DNA of 64,000 nucleotides. Source: Whalleya microplaca. Its lineage: Eukaryota > Ascomycota > Sordariomycetes > Xylariales > Xylariaceae. Numbering within the stretch: position 1 is the first letter of the stretch; each line of letters begins with the position of its first letter. The notes under the pieces were generated by a model. The model made no database searches. It saw only the letters and a list, made by a program, of their open reading frames with translations, and had not been told where the DNA came from. The DNA is taken from assembly GCA_022497155.1 (NCBI GenBank), contig MU385750.1, positions 124,001 through 188,000 of the forward strand. The letters run 5' to 3'. Shown here one piece after another: positions 1 through 10,720 of this stretch. The translations under genes and the position numbers were made by a program.

Positions 1-959
1 CACTGATTCACAAACTCTATAACCTCCTTATTGAACCTCTGTGGCTCCTCATAGAAAAGCCAGTGTCCAGAATCAAATACTGACATTCTCGCTAAGCCCG
101 GGTGATGTTGCTCAACCCGCCTTACCGTCTCTGCCATCCCGTCAAGGGGGAAGCATCCAGTTCTCCGGCCGGCCATTACGACGGTCGGCACCGTAATCTC
201 ATCTATCGCTTCACGGTGGTCATACCTCGTGTGGTCACTCAGTAGTCGTGCCAACCATGTCTGGTCGCACTGGGCACTGATACGAACAAAGAAATCCTCA
301 TCCTGCCGCTTCCGCTCCTCTGAATTATCATCCTCCGGTTCTGGCGCCTGTCGGTATCCCAGACACCCCCTCACCAAGTCGCGGTGCGCCTCAGAAGAAT
401 CATTAATCCACGCCTGCTGCGCCGCGAGCATAGTCGCCTCGTCATAGCAGCCTAAGTGGGACTTCGACGCATTCCAGCTGCCGAACCGCGAGCGGTCCTG
501 CAACGGAGCCTGGTCCACGAACACGAAGCCACTGAAATCCGTGCACCGGAAGAGTTCAACATATGTCCAGAGGACGGCAGCGCCGATGGAGCAGCCCACC
601 GGCACGATCTTCAGCCCGGTACCGAAATAGGATGCTGAAGCCTTGAGGTGCGCGACAAGATCCCGTAGATCGGCGGCGAGCCGTGCGACATGGTACCCGC
701 CGCGCGTGCGGCCCGAGTTGCCGTGGCCTCGCATATCGGGCGCGACGACCCAGTGGCTTGCGCTGAGGGCGTCGAAATTGCGCTTGAAGTAGGCGCTGGA
801 TCCACTGAAGCCATGGAGTAGGAGAATGCAGGTTTTTCGGCGGATGTCCGAAGTGCTCGGAGCCGGTCCGACCGGCAATGAGGTCTGGTAGGCCAAGGTG
901 CACCCATCGTTCGCGATGCAGTATGCATACTGCATTCCAGTTTCTGCGTCATTCGCCAT
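1..959 (-). CDS. alpha/beta hydrolase, C-terminus cut by window edge
   Basis: The minus-strand frame is open without a stop from the ATG at 959 to the left edge (319 codons). The translation has the alpha/beta hydrolase layout. An oxyanion-hole HGFSGS lies near residue 49, and APDMRGHGNSG near residue 73. The nucleophile elbow VGCSIGAA gives Ser at about 124, an HG-like acid region follows VVMAGRR, and the catalytic His sits in SGHWLFYEEP near residue 299. In this family the His is usually 20-30 residues from the end, so only a few codons are probably missing. No signal peptide is visible, so a cytosolic enzyme is likely. The substrate cannot be told; related fungal proteins include epoxide hydrolase-like and carboxylesterase-like enzymes. 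No intron is needed in the visible part. Confidence 0.85.
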   Translation of the reverse strand, partial: MANDAETGMQYAYCIANDGCTLAYQTSLPVGPAPSTSDIRRKTCILLLHGFSGSSAYFKRNFDALSASHWVVAPDMRGHGNSGRTRGGYHVARLAADLRDLVAHLKASASYFGTGLKIVPVGCSIGAAVLWTYVELFRCTDFSGFVFVDQAPLQDRSRFGSWNASKSHLGCYDEATMLAAQQAWINDSSEAHRDLVRGCLGYRQAPEPEDDNSEERKRQDEDFFVRISAQCDQTWLARLLSDHTRYDHREAIDEITVPTVVMAGRRTGCFPLDGMAETVRRVEQHHPGLARMSVFDSGHWLFYEEPQRFNKEVIEFVNQ

Positions 960-1509
960 GCCAGCTATCTGAGGTAATCGACCCAATGTTTATGCAGCAG
1001 GGTCGCTAGGTTTTCCGGACGTGATGGAAAGAGTGGTGGATATTTGTATCACAACCACAAAACGCCTCAAAACTAAAACCCCACTTGATATTATTGGTTA
1101 GGAGGTATCGGACTATTATAACACAAAAACTTACGACCAAGAGCCCTATATAGAAGACTTGGCGGACAGCTTATTATCTGCCAAAAAAACTGTAAATATT
1201 GTCCTTTCGTGCATGAAGGTAGTTGTAGCCTCTGGTGGAATTACAAACGACCTCTTAGCTCCAGGTAGGCTTGTGCTTATAATCTGCCCCTGTGATTTCT
1301 TGAGGCTGGTTCGCCCCATCTTCCTCTCTTGCGATAGGGCTTCAGTGCAGCTCAGAAGCTCAGAATCGTCATGGCGAACACATCAATATGGGTTGAAGGA
1401 ATCAAGGGAAATTTCGACATTCATATTGCTGTCGTTGAGGGTATTATGGTCATTTCATATCAGACACGTCGGGTGCTACGTATGACAGTCATTGACACGG
1501 ATTTCAGTT
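960..1509. other. intergenic region
   Basis: This is the divergent promoter space between the hydrolase (minus) and the fructosamine-kinase-like gene (plus). The open frame at about 1159-1485 has no recognisable protein and unconvincing codon use. I see nothing else. Confidence 0.5.
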
Positions 1510-2808
1510 ATGCCGAGAGGCACCGTTGTCATTTCAGCTGAACATTGGGGCCTATCTGCCTGGACTAAGACTGCGAAGGTCTGCGTCAATCTGCCGGATG
1601 GGGACCTAACGAATTATTTTTTGAAGGTGAAATCTGAATCATGTGTTGAAAGTCATAGGCTTTGAATTACACTAACCTTTGCGAAGTGCGTGACTGGACA
1701 ACTTGCAGAAACACTGATGTGGGGAGAACAGTGTGTAGCATCTTGAGCCTTCTAATACTTTCTTTTTCGGTATCAGGTTCTTCTTACTCTGACGTCTCGT
1801 AAGAGATACCTTGACAACCCAAATAATTGCCCAATCCCTTACACGAAACAGTGCTAATTCTCATAATTACAGCCATTCCGCATCGACCATCGAAGATGTG
1901 TCACCAGGCTTTGGACCGGCTCCGGTTGGCAAAGGTGATTATTATGACGATGCTGGCACGCACGTTTACTTTTACCTCATGAACTTCCATGATATGGATC
2001 TGCGAAACCCTCCAGATCCTACCGAGCTAGCTGCATCCATAGCGAGACTTCACCGAAACGGAACGTCCCCGAACGGCATGTTCGGGTACCCCGTCATCAC
2101 CGGTCGTGGCTCCATGGATCGCACTGTAATCTGGGAAAAGAGCTGGGCTAAGTCTTTTACGCACTTGCTCAATGATGTTATCAAGATCGACAGTATAGCG
2201 AATGAGCCTTGGTCAGATTACGATGCCGCCTGTAAGCAGCTCATTGACCGTGTCCTCCCTAGACTCTTGGGAGCCCTGGAATACAATGGCCGCTCAATAG
2301 CTCCGACACTAGTTCACGGTGATATATGGGAAGGGAATGTGGCGACCGACCTAGAAACCGGGAAGATCGCCATATTTGATCCAGGGTGCCTTGATGCGCA
2401 TAATGAGATGGAGTTTAGTGGCTGGCGATGTAGCTGGGCGACTCACTTTACGTCGCCCATCTACCAAATGTGTTATAAACAAGATATTCCGCCTTCGGAG
2501 CCAGAAGAGGAGTGGGACGATCGCAACAGGCTCTATGCGATTAGGGCAGCAATATGCGAGTCAGCGGGTCACCCTGGAAGCCAATTGAGAATGATGTAAG
2601 GATCCCCCTTTACACCAGAGTCGACATTCTAAACGGGTCTAATGAATACAGAGCGTACAATGACATGCTTTATCTCTGCGAGAAATACGCACCACTCGAC
2701 ACACTTCGGAGATATGACCCAGAGAAGGATATCAGTGTTACGGGGGCCATTATAATTCAGATCAATGCTATCCTTGTTATCGGAGATAAAAATAATATAT
2801 ATATATAG
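1510..2808 (+). CDS. fructosamine/ketosamine-3-kinase-like protein, four exons
   Basis: Exons by hand: 1510-1626, 1687-1730, 1873-2595 and 2652-2808, giving 346 aa. All introns are GT..AG (60, 142 and 56 bp) and all phases agree. Exon 1 gives the kinase N-lobe with NYFLK (Lys39, expected ATP-contact lysine). Exon 2 gives LAETLMWGE, matching the family's MVxGE segment. Exon 3 carries FHDMDLRNPP, ARLHRNGTSPNGMFGYP, the catalytic loop LVHGDIWEGN (near 202) and IAIFDPGCLD (metal-binding Asp). Exon 4 carries AYNDMLYLCEKYAPLD and ends after SVTGA with an unusual hydrophobic tail running into an AT repeat. Spacing from FLK to GE and from GE to the next conserved Gly fits family members I know. Such kinases phosphorylate ketosamines (Amadori products) in the cytosol. 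The start is the least certain part. Confidence 0.75.
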
Positions 2809-3016
2809 ACATTCTGAACGGAGGTATAATGTCCATACCCATACCAGCTTCAAAAATGTTACGAGCTTACACGCTAGTCTGGTAAAGAATGTCTTCATAT
2901 GGCAATATTAATAAGCTAGTGAATGGACTCAATATGAATATAAACGAGAAAAGTCTGCCACAAAGAGACTGGCGGTCCTGTCTAGGTGGTCTTTTATAAT
3001 CTTAGTCGTTAGACCC

Positions 3017-5024
3017 TCACCGGTGTGTCGAACGGCCAACACTTTTGGCTAAAACAGGTTCGGTGTGTTCATCAATATCTACTTGCGCTCCTCCGAGAAA
3101 TCTTCTGTTAAACAGCAGATCCATATCTTCCAAAGGTCGGCCCTTTGTTTCAGGATAGAATAAGATGATGATCTATTTGGCCGTTAGCAGTTATTCATTC
3201 ATTCCCTCAAGGACCTATCACGTACTGGAATGCAGACGAAGTTAACGGCCATAAAGAAGAAATATATGTTGGAGCCAATTGTGTCAATGCCAACCGGCCA
3301 GACTTGCGCAACAATAATAGAGCCGATAGCTCCACCAGAGGCAGAAAAGTTAAGACCACGTGCACGAACAGAAGTTGGAAAGATCTATCGTTATATCAGT
3401 CTTTGGTTTGGGTCAATATGCTGTGTTGGGATAGTACCTCCGAGCCGTATACCCATGCCGCGGGCCCGAATCCCATACTGTAACCTAAGGCATAGATAAA
3501 TATGAACACAACGCATACTATATCGGCAGCGCTGTTAGTGTTGTCTGGGTACACCTGGCCCAGCAATCCATTGATCTTGGATCAAGCGTTAGCTCATGAG
3601 TCAGGAACAGCGAGTTCAATAACTTACTAACATGCTGAATCCCATGGCGAAGCAGCCTGCAATGAGTGTGATTCTTCGGCCGAGACGATCAATTAATATC
3701 ATTTCGATCACCGTCATGCCAATCTTCAGCGTCGACTCGATACCACCAGCCATCAAGGTGACGCGGGTAGGTAGACCTAACTTCTCGAAAAGAGTCGGTA
3801 GATAATACTTCATTGCCGTGGCACCGCACATTTGAGCCATGAACTGGAGGAGAGAAGCCCGCCACAGCCGGTTGAAGAGATCTCGATCGTTGAATAGTGA
3901 CAACCACTTTGTTCTAGCTCCCTTATGTTCCTCGGCATCCTCCCGGATGCGGATTAGCTCGACGTCGACTTGCTCATTGGTAAAGCTTCCCTCTCGAAGC
4001 CAATGTAAGGACTCTTGAGCCTTGCCATTATGACCATGCTCAATGAGCCATCGCGGACTGTTTCATGGTTAGAAGTGTTGGTGATTTGAATGAACACAAC
4101 CGTACTTACGTCTCGGGAATGAACGGGAGGCCAACGCCGAAAATGAAACAGGGTATGAGTATGACTGCTAGTGAGAATCGCCACGAGACATAAATGTCGT
4201 GTTCCGTGGCGTTCCAAAAGGTCACACCGTATCCGACCCTGAATATGTATGTCAGTATATTATTCTATGATGTTTTGATGAGTCTGACAGACCAAAAACC
4301 GGATGCCAGGCCAGCCACAAAACCCACATGATTCAACACGACATATTTACCACGTTTATCAGCGGGGGCAACCTCACTAAAGCAGCGCGTTAACATAAGG
4401 CTCCCTCGGTCCACCATACAAGAAAGCAAACCTTTGATATAGAGGAACTGAGGTCGAGAGCATCCCCACGCCAATGCCCGAGATAATACGACCGATTATC
4501 ATCATAGTAACGGCTCCGGAACCCGTACCGCCACATTCGAACGCGCTACCAACCGCAACGATAGAGATACCCACCAGAGCTGCATAGCGACGTCCAAGCG
4601 AGTCGCACGCGGGGTGAGAGATGAAGATATAGCTCAACCACGTTCCTAAGTAGTAAATAGCCGTGATTAACCCCTTTTGCGAAGGTGTGGGGTGTCCCAT
4701 TGCCTCAACGAAGCCAGGGTGAACCAGCACAGATGAGAGGATACCAACATTATATCTATTTATGAGTAGAAGGTGTAAGCAAGTGGAACTTAAACATTAT
4801 ACATCTCTGGAAAAAGGCGTTGATGTAAACATCGTGCCGTGACGATAATTCCCAGGTAGAAAACGGCCAACTTTAAAAGGGGTTCCCACCAAGCTTAAGG
4901 TCCCAAAGCTATAGAAGCAATAGCCAACTAATGAAAATAAGACTTACCCCCACACAAATGACCCAACTGCGAAGAAGATACATAAGAGATGAAGTCGAAG
5001 GTCTGCTTTGGTAATCAACACCAT
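3017..5024 (-). CDS. MFS sugar transporter, eight exons
   Basis: Exons (descending): 5024-4948, 4755-4432, 4376-4293, 4238-4110, 4057-3628, 3575-3438, 3384-3226 and 3172-3017. All phases agree and the protein is 498 aa, the usual length for the sugar porter family. The first intron is 191 bp, the others 52-55 bp. Visible signatures in order are DSLGRRYAALVG, GRIISGIGVGMLSTSVPLYQ followed across a junction by SEVAPADKRG, IPETPRWLIEHG (PESPR-type), LIDRLGRR, WVYGSEIFPTSVRARG, and near residue 454 FYPETKGRPLEDMD. Hydrophobic segments fit 12 membrane helices at the plasma membrane. All marker motifs are intact, so the gene looks functional. The sugar cannot be named; quinate and hexose porters share these motifs. 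The start at 5024 begins MVLITKADLRLH. Confidence 0.85.
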
Positions 5025-6038
5025 CTTAACGCGGCTAATGCAAGAACGCCAGGGGCGGTAAAATCTATGCGCTGGGATAGAGAGTGAAACTGGCCGTATG
5101 CAGACAAACAAAACATATAAACTTTGAAGAATGTTGATATCGGGAACTAGCACGAATCGTTGTCCTCATTCTTGCATGATTCCCTTTACATTATGGCTCG
5201 GAAGTGAGATCGGGATATGACCAAGTACCAAAACAAGGTGAACGATTGCTCCCACGTTCTCACCTGAAAACTTCCAATACATGAATGGCACTTAAATTGA
5301 AGATTCTGTTAAAAAGAAGTACTGATTTGTACTCGTCTTACACTGTCTTGGAAACACTGCTGGGGTAACGAAGTGTCTCTATGCCGCTCCCCCGCACGAG
5401 CTTGCCACCCTGCAGTGAACCGCCGTTCCATTTTTCGGTCAATGCTGAAATCAAATGAGCTGCTATAAGTTCATAATAGCTGGCACTAAAAGTTCCTGGT
5501 CAAGAATATGCCATCGAGTAATAGGTATGTGGGTGTCGTAACATTAAGAGCCCGAGAATGATTGCACCGGAAAAGTACGGTTAAAGGGAGATAGGTCGGG
5601 ACTTCATGCACCCCAACTCCCCAAGCATTAATTAATTGCCATTCCAAAAGAATTCGGAGCATGGGATCAATTATTGACTTCCGCATCTGGACAATTATAT
5701 TGCCTTGCCTAGTTGAGGCCACTGGCACTTCAAGAGCGGCCAGATTACCTAGAATGATGACATCTACCCCTAGGAGACCCCAAGGGAGCGAGTTTCCGTA
5801 TAAAGAGGAACCGGAGAAGTGGTGGCCCCATACAAAGTGAGTATTATTGAATTTGAGTAGCGTTTGTAGGTGTCTAGGTGCCACCAAGTCCTTGTGAACC
5901 GATAACACACTCGGGAAACAGAAAAGCAATCGGTCCGAGGAAGAGAATTATACTTGTAACAGGAAGCAGGCCACCTTCATCCATTGCAAACCCTATCCCC
6001 GTTGCATTTTTGCGCCACCGAAGTCTTTCTGTTAGATT
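5025..6038. other. intergenic region
   Basis: This lies between the divergent sugar transporter and MFS transporter. A 147-codon minus-strand open frame (5486-5929) matches nothing I recognise and has no neighbouring exon that joins to it. Promoters of both transporters must lie here, but no clear TATA box stands out. Confidence 0.4.
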
Positions 6039-7835
6039 ATGAGTTCAGAGAGGAATAAAGAGGCCGGGACTTCGTTGTGCTCAGGGAACGGTAAGTAACT
6101 CCCACCATGGAATATGTCATATTCTTGAGAGAGACTTCCTTCCTTATCGTCAAGCAAATCAACGAGGCAACGACTAACATAATGCCTACGCGATGTATTA
6201 GATGCAGATCCTCGAGCGAGGACGTTTTCAACGGTATCGCTAGAAGACTGTGAGGCCCAAGATGCTGCTGGAACTCTGGCGAAACAAATTCGCTGGCGGG
6301 ATCTGCCAAACAAAGACCAACTCTTTATTCTTGCACTCTGCCGATTGTCCGAACCACTTTCCAACGTCTGCCTCCTGCCATACATCTTCTATTTAGTGCG
6401 GTCAGTACTACCATCATCGGAGGGAGACACGCCCGACGCATCTGCAGCTCGCATCTCCGAGTACTCAGGCCTCTTAGTTGCGGCGTTCCCGCTAGCACAG
6501 TTCGTCGTTAGCTTACCGTGGGGTCGGCTATCAGACAAACATGGAAGGAGGCTCTCGATCATTGGGGGCCTTTTAATCTCTGTGGTGGCAAATATCGGGT
6601 TTGGATTCTCGAAGTCATTTGGCATGCTTTTATTCTGGAGGATACTAGCTGGTCTTGCTAACGGTAACGTTGGGATCATGAGAACTGTGACTGCGGAGAT
6701 CGTTAGAGAGCGAAAATACCAGACCAAGGCATTTCTTCTGCTGCCGCTGGTATTCAATTTCGGCATGGTAGCAAGCCTGGCGCTCGGCGGCTGTCTTGCT
6801 GAACCGGCAATCAATCTGGCATGGTTCTACGGACCAGATGGTATCTTTAACATCAGCGGAAATCCAGCTGGAGTAAAGTGGACTCTTGAGTATCCATATG
6901 CATTGCCTGCACTCCTAAATGCCGGCATATTGAATTTCGCTCTGATCTTAGCTGTGCTGTGGCTCAGAGAAACGGTTCCGGGCAAAGAGTTCCATGCGGA
7001 TCTTGGTCTCTGGGCTGGAAGGGGGATCTACCGATTGTACAGACAACTTCGGCCAAGAAAACAGCAACGGCCTGACTATGAGAGGATCGCTAGCAGTGAC
7101 GAAAGTGACTACCCGGAAGAAGCTCAGGCAGAAAAAGAGAAACCATTCTCAGATATCAATATTGCTCGCCGAAGAGTTCCGTTCCGTGGAATCTGGACGC
7201 GCAAAGTAATCTGCGCCCTAGTATCTTTTGGTTTCCTTCCGCTTCATAACTCAGCATTCATGCACATCTTCCCCGTCTACCTCAGTAGTCCCCCAGCCGA
7301 CAACAGCGAGGCAACCTTCTTTGCCTTCACCGGCGGCCTTGGCCTTCAATCTGCGACAATCGGGATATGGCTTTCGGTCTTTGGTATCGGCGGCATCTTA
7401 CTGCAGCTTTTTATCTACCCGCGGCTTCAGGCGCGGATCGGTACGCGAGGCGTACTACGTATTGCGTTGTTCCTTTTCCCGATTACCTATGTAGCCGCGC
7501 CGTACCTATCGTTGCTTGCAGGAGACCATGCAGCTCGATGGATTGTTCTAGGTTTGGTCGTATGCGCACAGATTACGGCGCGGACCATGGCGATTCCAAG
7601 CACTGTCATCCTCTTGACGGAGGCGGCTCCTTCGAAGACCATTCTAGGCACCATTCATGGTGCTGGAAACATGCTAGCGAGCCTTGCTCGTGCGGTTGGA
7701 CCGGCGGTTGGAGGGTACATATTTGCTGTGGGTGTAGAAGAAGGGGTGATTGGACTTGTGTGGTGGCTGTACTTGGTAGGAATTTCTTTGTGCGCCCTCG
7801 CATGGTCATATGTCATGGAGGGCGATGGAAACTAA
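6039..7835 (+). CDS. MFS transporter (DHA1/ZIF-like), two exons
   Basis: Exon 1 (6039-6090) encodes MSSERNKEAGTSLCSGN. A GTAAGT donor starts a 111-bp intron with branch CTAAC and acceptor at 6200-6201. Exon 2 runs 6202-7835, and the total is 561 aa. Exon 2 is open with no in-frame ATG near its beginning, which is why the upstream exon is needed. Features are LPNKDQLFILALCRLSEPL at the first helix, motif A GRLSDKHGRR near residue 125, WRILAGLANGNVGIMRTV, AFLLLPLVFNFGMVASLALG, a long charged cytoplasmic loop (about 305-345, rich in E, R and K), and six more helices in the C-terminal half. This resembles fungal MFS_1 proteins related to yeast YCR023C and plant ZIF1. Substrate unknown; proton-coupled drug or metal-chelate export is the family theme. 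Confidence 0.85.
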
Positions 7836-8858
7836 GAGATAGACATTTACAAAACCTACAGAATCTACACCAAAGTTAAGATAGAAAGTCTTCGCTACGG
7901 TTGTACGTAGTAGATTTTTAAAAGTCTTCCATTGCAATTGTCTCTGGGGCAAAACTCTTACAAGCTAATAATACCATGCTTTGTAAGGTATATCGCATTG
8001 TAGCCTATTATAAACCTTAAACATAAGTAGTTGTCTCCTATATACACATACAAGTTTAACCATGGGATTGTCATTTTCCGTTTTTATCTGCGATTATTAG
8101 TGTTTACCCCTAGTTTGAGATTATTAGTGTTTACCCCTAGTTTGACTGACCGTGAACTAGTTCTGATCATATGAAGTGTTGGGAATATTAATCAATAGAC
8201 TATTGTTATATGCTACACAAGATGTTTTTATTCATGCATCATTCATAGTCTACTACTTACTGATAAGTTGATTGGTAGGGTCTTGCTAAGCCTCACGTTA
8301 ACTGCCTGTTCACCTAGTTAAATCTATAAGTAATCACATATTGGAACAAAATTTTGAGTCTTGGGCATTACTTGGACTACTCTGCTACTGTGCTATTAGT
8401 CACTACTGATTGACTTGATTCGTTACTGTACTAATATTCTCTATTATATCTACTGAGAGCTCCGTCTATTTACTAAAGCAAGGTGGGCATCCCATCTATA
8501 GCCTTCGCTTTACTGGAAAATACCAAAGTACGACTTTTGATACGAGTCGTCGCGATGAATTTTTTTGTTTAAGCTTATGCATCACATCTTGGTATCGATA
8601 TGCCTTTTTGATCAAACAATGGTTGATCATCACTAGTGCCCAATTTATCATTCAGCTATTTACGTTCAACGACATAAATATATACACAAGTACGTGTCAT
8701 GTGAAAACAGAGCGCGACTCTTTTCACGACTGAAATTCTTTAGCTTCATAGACGCCATGATCATTTATACTAATCATGATACCAATGAGCCTTAAGCCGT
8801 AATAATACAATTATATTATAGTCCGAAAATAGGGGCAGCCGTCAACGCAGGAGCACAC
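7836..8858. other. AT-rich intergenic region between convergent genes
   Basis: The MFS gene and the PL4 gene are transcribed toward each other here, so this holds their 3' ends. It is AT-rich and contains only short open frames plus the 27-bp tandem duplication listed separately. Confidence 0.5.
8092..8145. repeat. 27-bp tandem duplication
   Basis: The unit beginning GATTATTAGTGTTTACCCC and ending TAGTTTGA occurs twice head to tail with no mismatch (8092-8118 and 8119-8145). It lies in non-coding DNA. Confidence 0.9.
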
Positions 8859-10593
8859 CTAATGGAACAACTCAACAGCATCAAAGATCTGTAGTCATTT
8901 TATTAGCCTCTGCGCAACAATGTATACATAGAGTTATGGAGGTTAGATGGAAGAGCACTTACGAAGTTCGGGTTCAAGAAAGTATCCCCGCTGCCGCCGG
9001 AAATTGAAGTAATCGTGAGAGTGTTTTCGCCAGCCTTAAGGGTACCTTTGGGAATGGTGACATCGTAGACCTCGCCGTGGCCTCGGTAGGCCCCTCTTGT
9101 TACACCACGACTATCGATCTTAGTGGGCGAAGCAGGCGCCGCCCCCTGGAACGAGTTGATCTTGGCCTGTGGGCGACCGGCGTTGAATGACAGAGTGGTG
9201 GCAATGCGGAGGGTAGTCTCGCCGGGGTCCGAGTCGAGGTTGAACTTGATGGTGACCGGGTTGTTGACGGTCTGGAACAGAGCCATGGGGAAGTCGGCGT
9301 CTTTAGAAGTACCAACAGTGAACGTCACTGGCTTCCAAGCGGTCATGCGCGAATCGCTGGGGTGCATGCGCAAGAACTTGTCGGCGTTGAGGAAGCCGGT
9401 TGGCTGGCCGTCGTAATCGCCGATCTTCCAGATCGAGGTGCGTTTCGCTTCCGTACTAGCAATATCTTTCGTGGTCGTTTTGCCCTTGGTGACGGAGACG
9501 CCTGTCGCAGTGGCAACCTTGTACTCGCCCTGGTAGAGAATTTGGGTGTAGGTGCCTGGCTTCATGGCGGGAGATGTGAATTTTCCACCCGACGCTATAG
9601 CCCAGTATTGTGCGGCATCGTTGAACCAATGCACTACAGTCTGGAACTTGCTATCAACTCCGGAGGCTGTTCCAGAAACATAGCCACGATCAGAAGTTGG
9701 GACATAGCCCGTGACGCTTAGTTCCGAGAAGAAAGATGTGTCGAAATCCGAGATCTTAGAGACACCCGATCGAGTGAACGCGAGGATGTACGGGCCATGC
9801 AACACGTTGGTGCGGTAGGCCTCAGTCTGGACATGATTGCTATTCATGTACCAGTACAAGTTAGTGGCGTCTCCCACATTATTAGACTCGATGTCGCGGA
9901 AGAAAGGACCTCCTGAACTGCTTTCTGGATGTGGTGCGAATACACACACATGTTTCTGGTCGGTGCCGCCGTATACACATTGCGCATCCTTATCGATGAA
10001 TCGAGTGCTCGAGTAGAACTTGGACCGGGTCTGACCATTCACAACGAAGACGTCCGAGCCTTCGACAGTCGATGAGCTGCCCGCAGTGGTCGATACAGTG
10101 CCGTAAGGATACTCATCCGGTAGCTCGGCTGACTTAAGGCGGGCGATAAAGCGCAGTTCGCCGACCGAGGGCTCCTCCTTGATATAAGTAGCGAGGTAGA
10201 TATTGGCTTCTCCCTCTTTCACGACCATGTAATGAGTAAGGGTTGAGGTGGTGCAGGTCACCTTCACATAATTGGCACCTAATCGCCAAAGAGAGCCAGT
10301 TAGAAAGTTTCCTTGTGAATAGTTTATAACAACTTACTGCCTTTGACTGACTCGGCTTTCACGGTTGCAGACCCGAGACCAGACGACAAATGAGAGCCCT
10401 GGGCGTCCTGAAGCTCTGTGCCGCGGAACTTGAGAGAGGTGATATCACAACTCTTGCCATTGACGGTGAAGACCAGGGCGTTGCTTGAGCCTGCGTCAAC
10501 GACGTAGTCGCTGCCTGACTGGGTGAAGCCGAACGCAGCAAGCACCGAAGATGCGAAGGCAAAAGCAGACAAGAAAAGAACGTGGAGCAGCAT
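8859..10593 (-). CDS. rhamnogalacturonan lyase, polysaccharide lyase family 4
   Basis: Exons: 10593-10338, 10278-8963 and 8888-8859; introns 59 and 74 bp, all GT..AG; 533 aa. A signal peptide ([20 protein letters not shown]) shows secretion. The N-terminal beta-sandwich domain follows, with [16 protein letters not shown] at its start and [15 protein letters not shown] and [19 protein letters not shown] further in. A fibronectin-III-like module starts at [12 protein letters not shown] (about 282). A carbohydrate-binding-like domain starts near [15 protein letters not shown] (about 367). The short last exon supplies IFDAVELFH, the expected family ending. Length and domain order match fungal PL4 enzymes such as Aspergillus RglA. 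It cleaves the rhamnose-galacturonate backbone of pectin by beta-elimination outside the cell. No lesions seen. Confidence 0.9.
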
Positions 10594-10713
10594 GGTGACA
10601 GCTGCTAAACTGGTAACTAGCTAACCAGAACGAATGACAAGGGTTGGAACTGAGCGAGCAGTACCTGCAGAAGAAAGCCAGAAGAGGCTGATCGCCATGT
10701 GAGAGAGCATCAA

Positions 10714-10720
10714 CCTTATA
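10714..10720 (-). promoter_or_regulatory. possible TATA box of the PL4 gene
   Basis: On the minus strand the sequence reads GATATAAGG about 120 bp upstream of the PL4 ATG, a plausible distance for a fungal TATA element. No second element was confirmed. Confidence 0.3.

Noticed and set aside
5486..5929. 147-codon minus-strand open frame between two transporters
   Set aside because: No domain, no splice partner and unconvincing codon use; likely chance.
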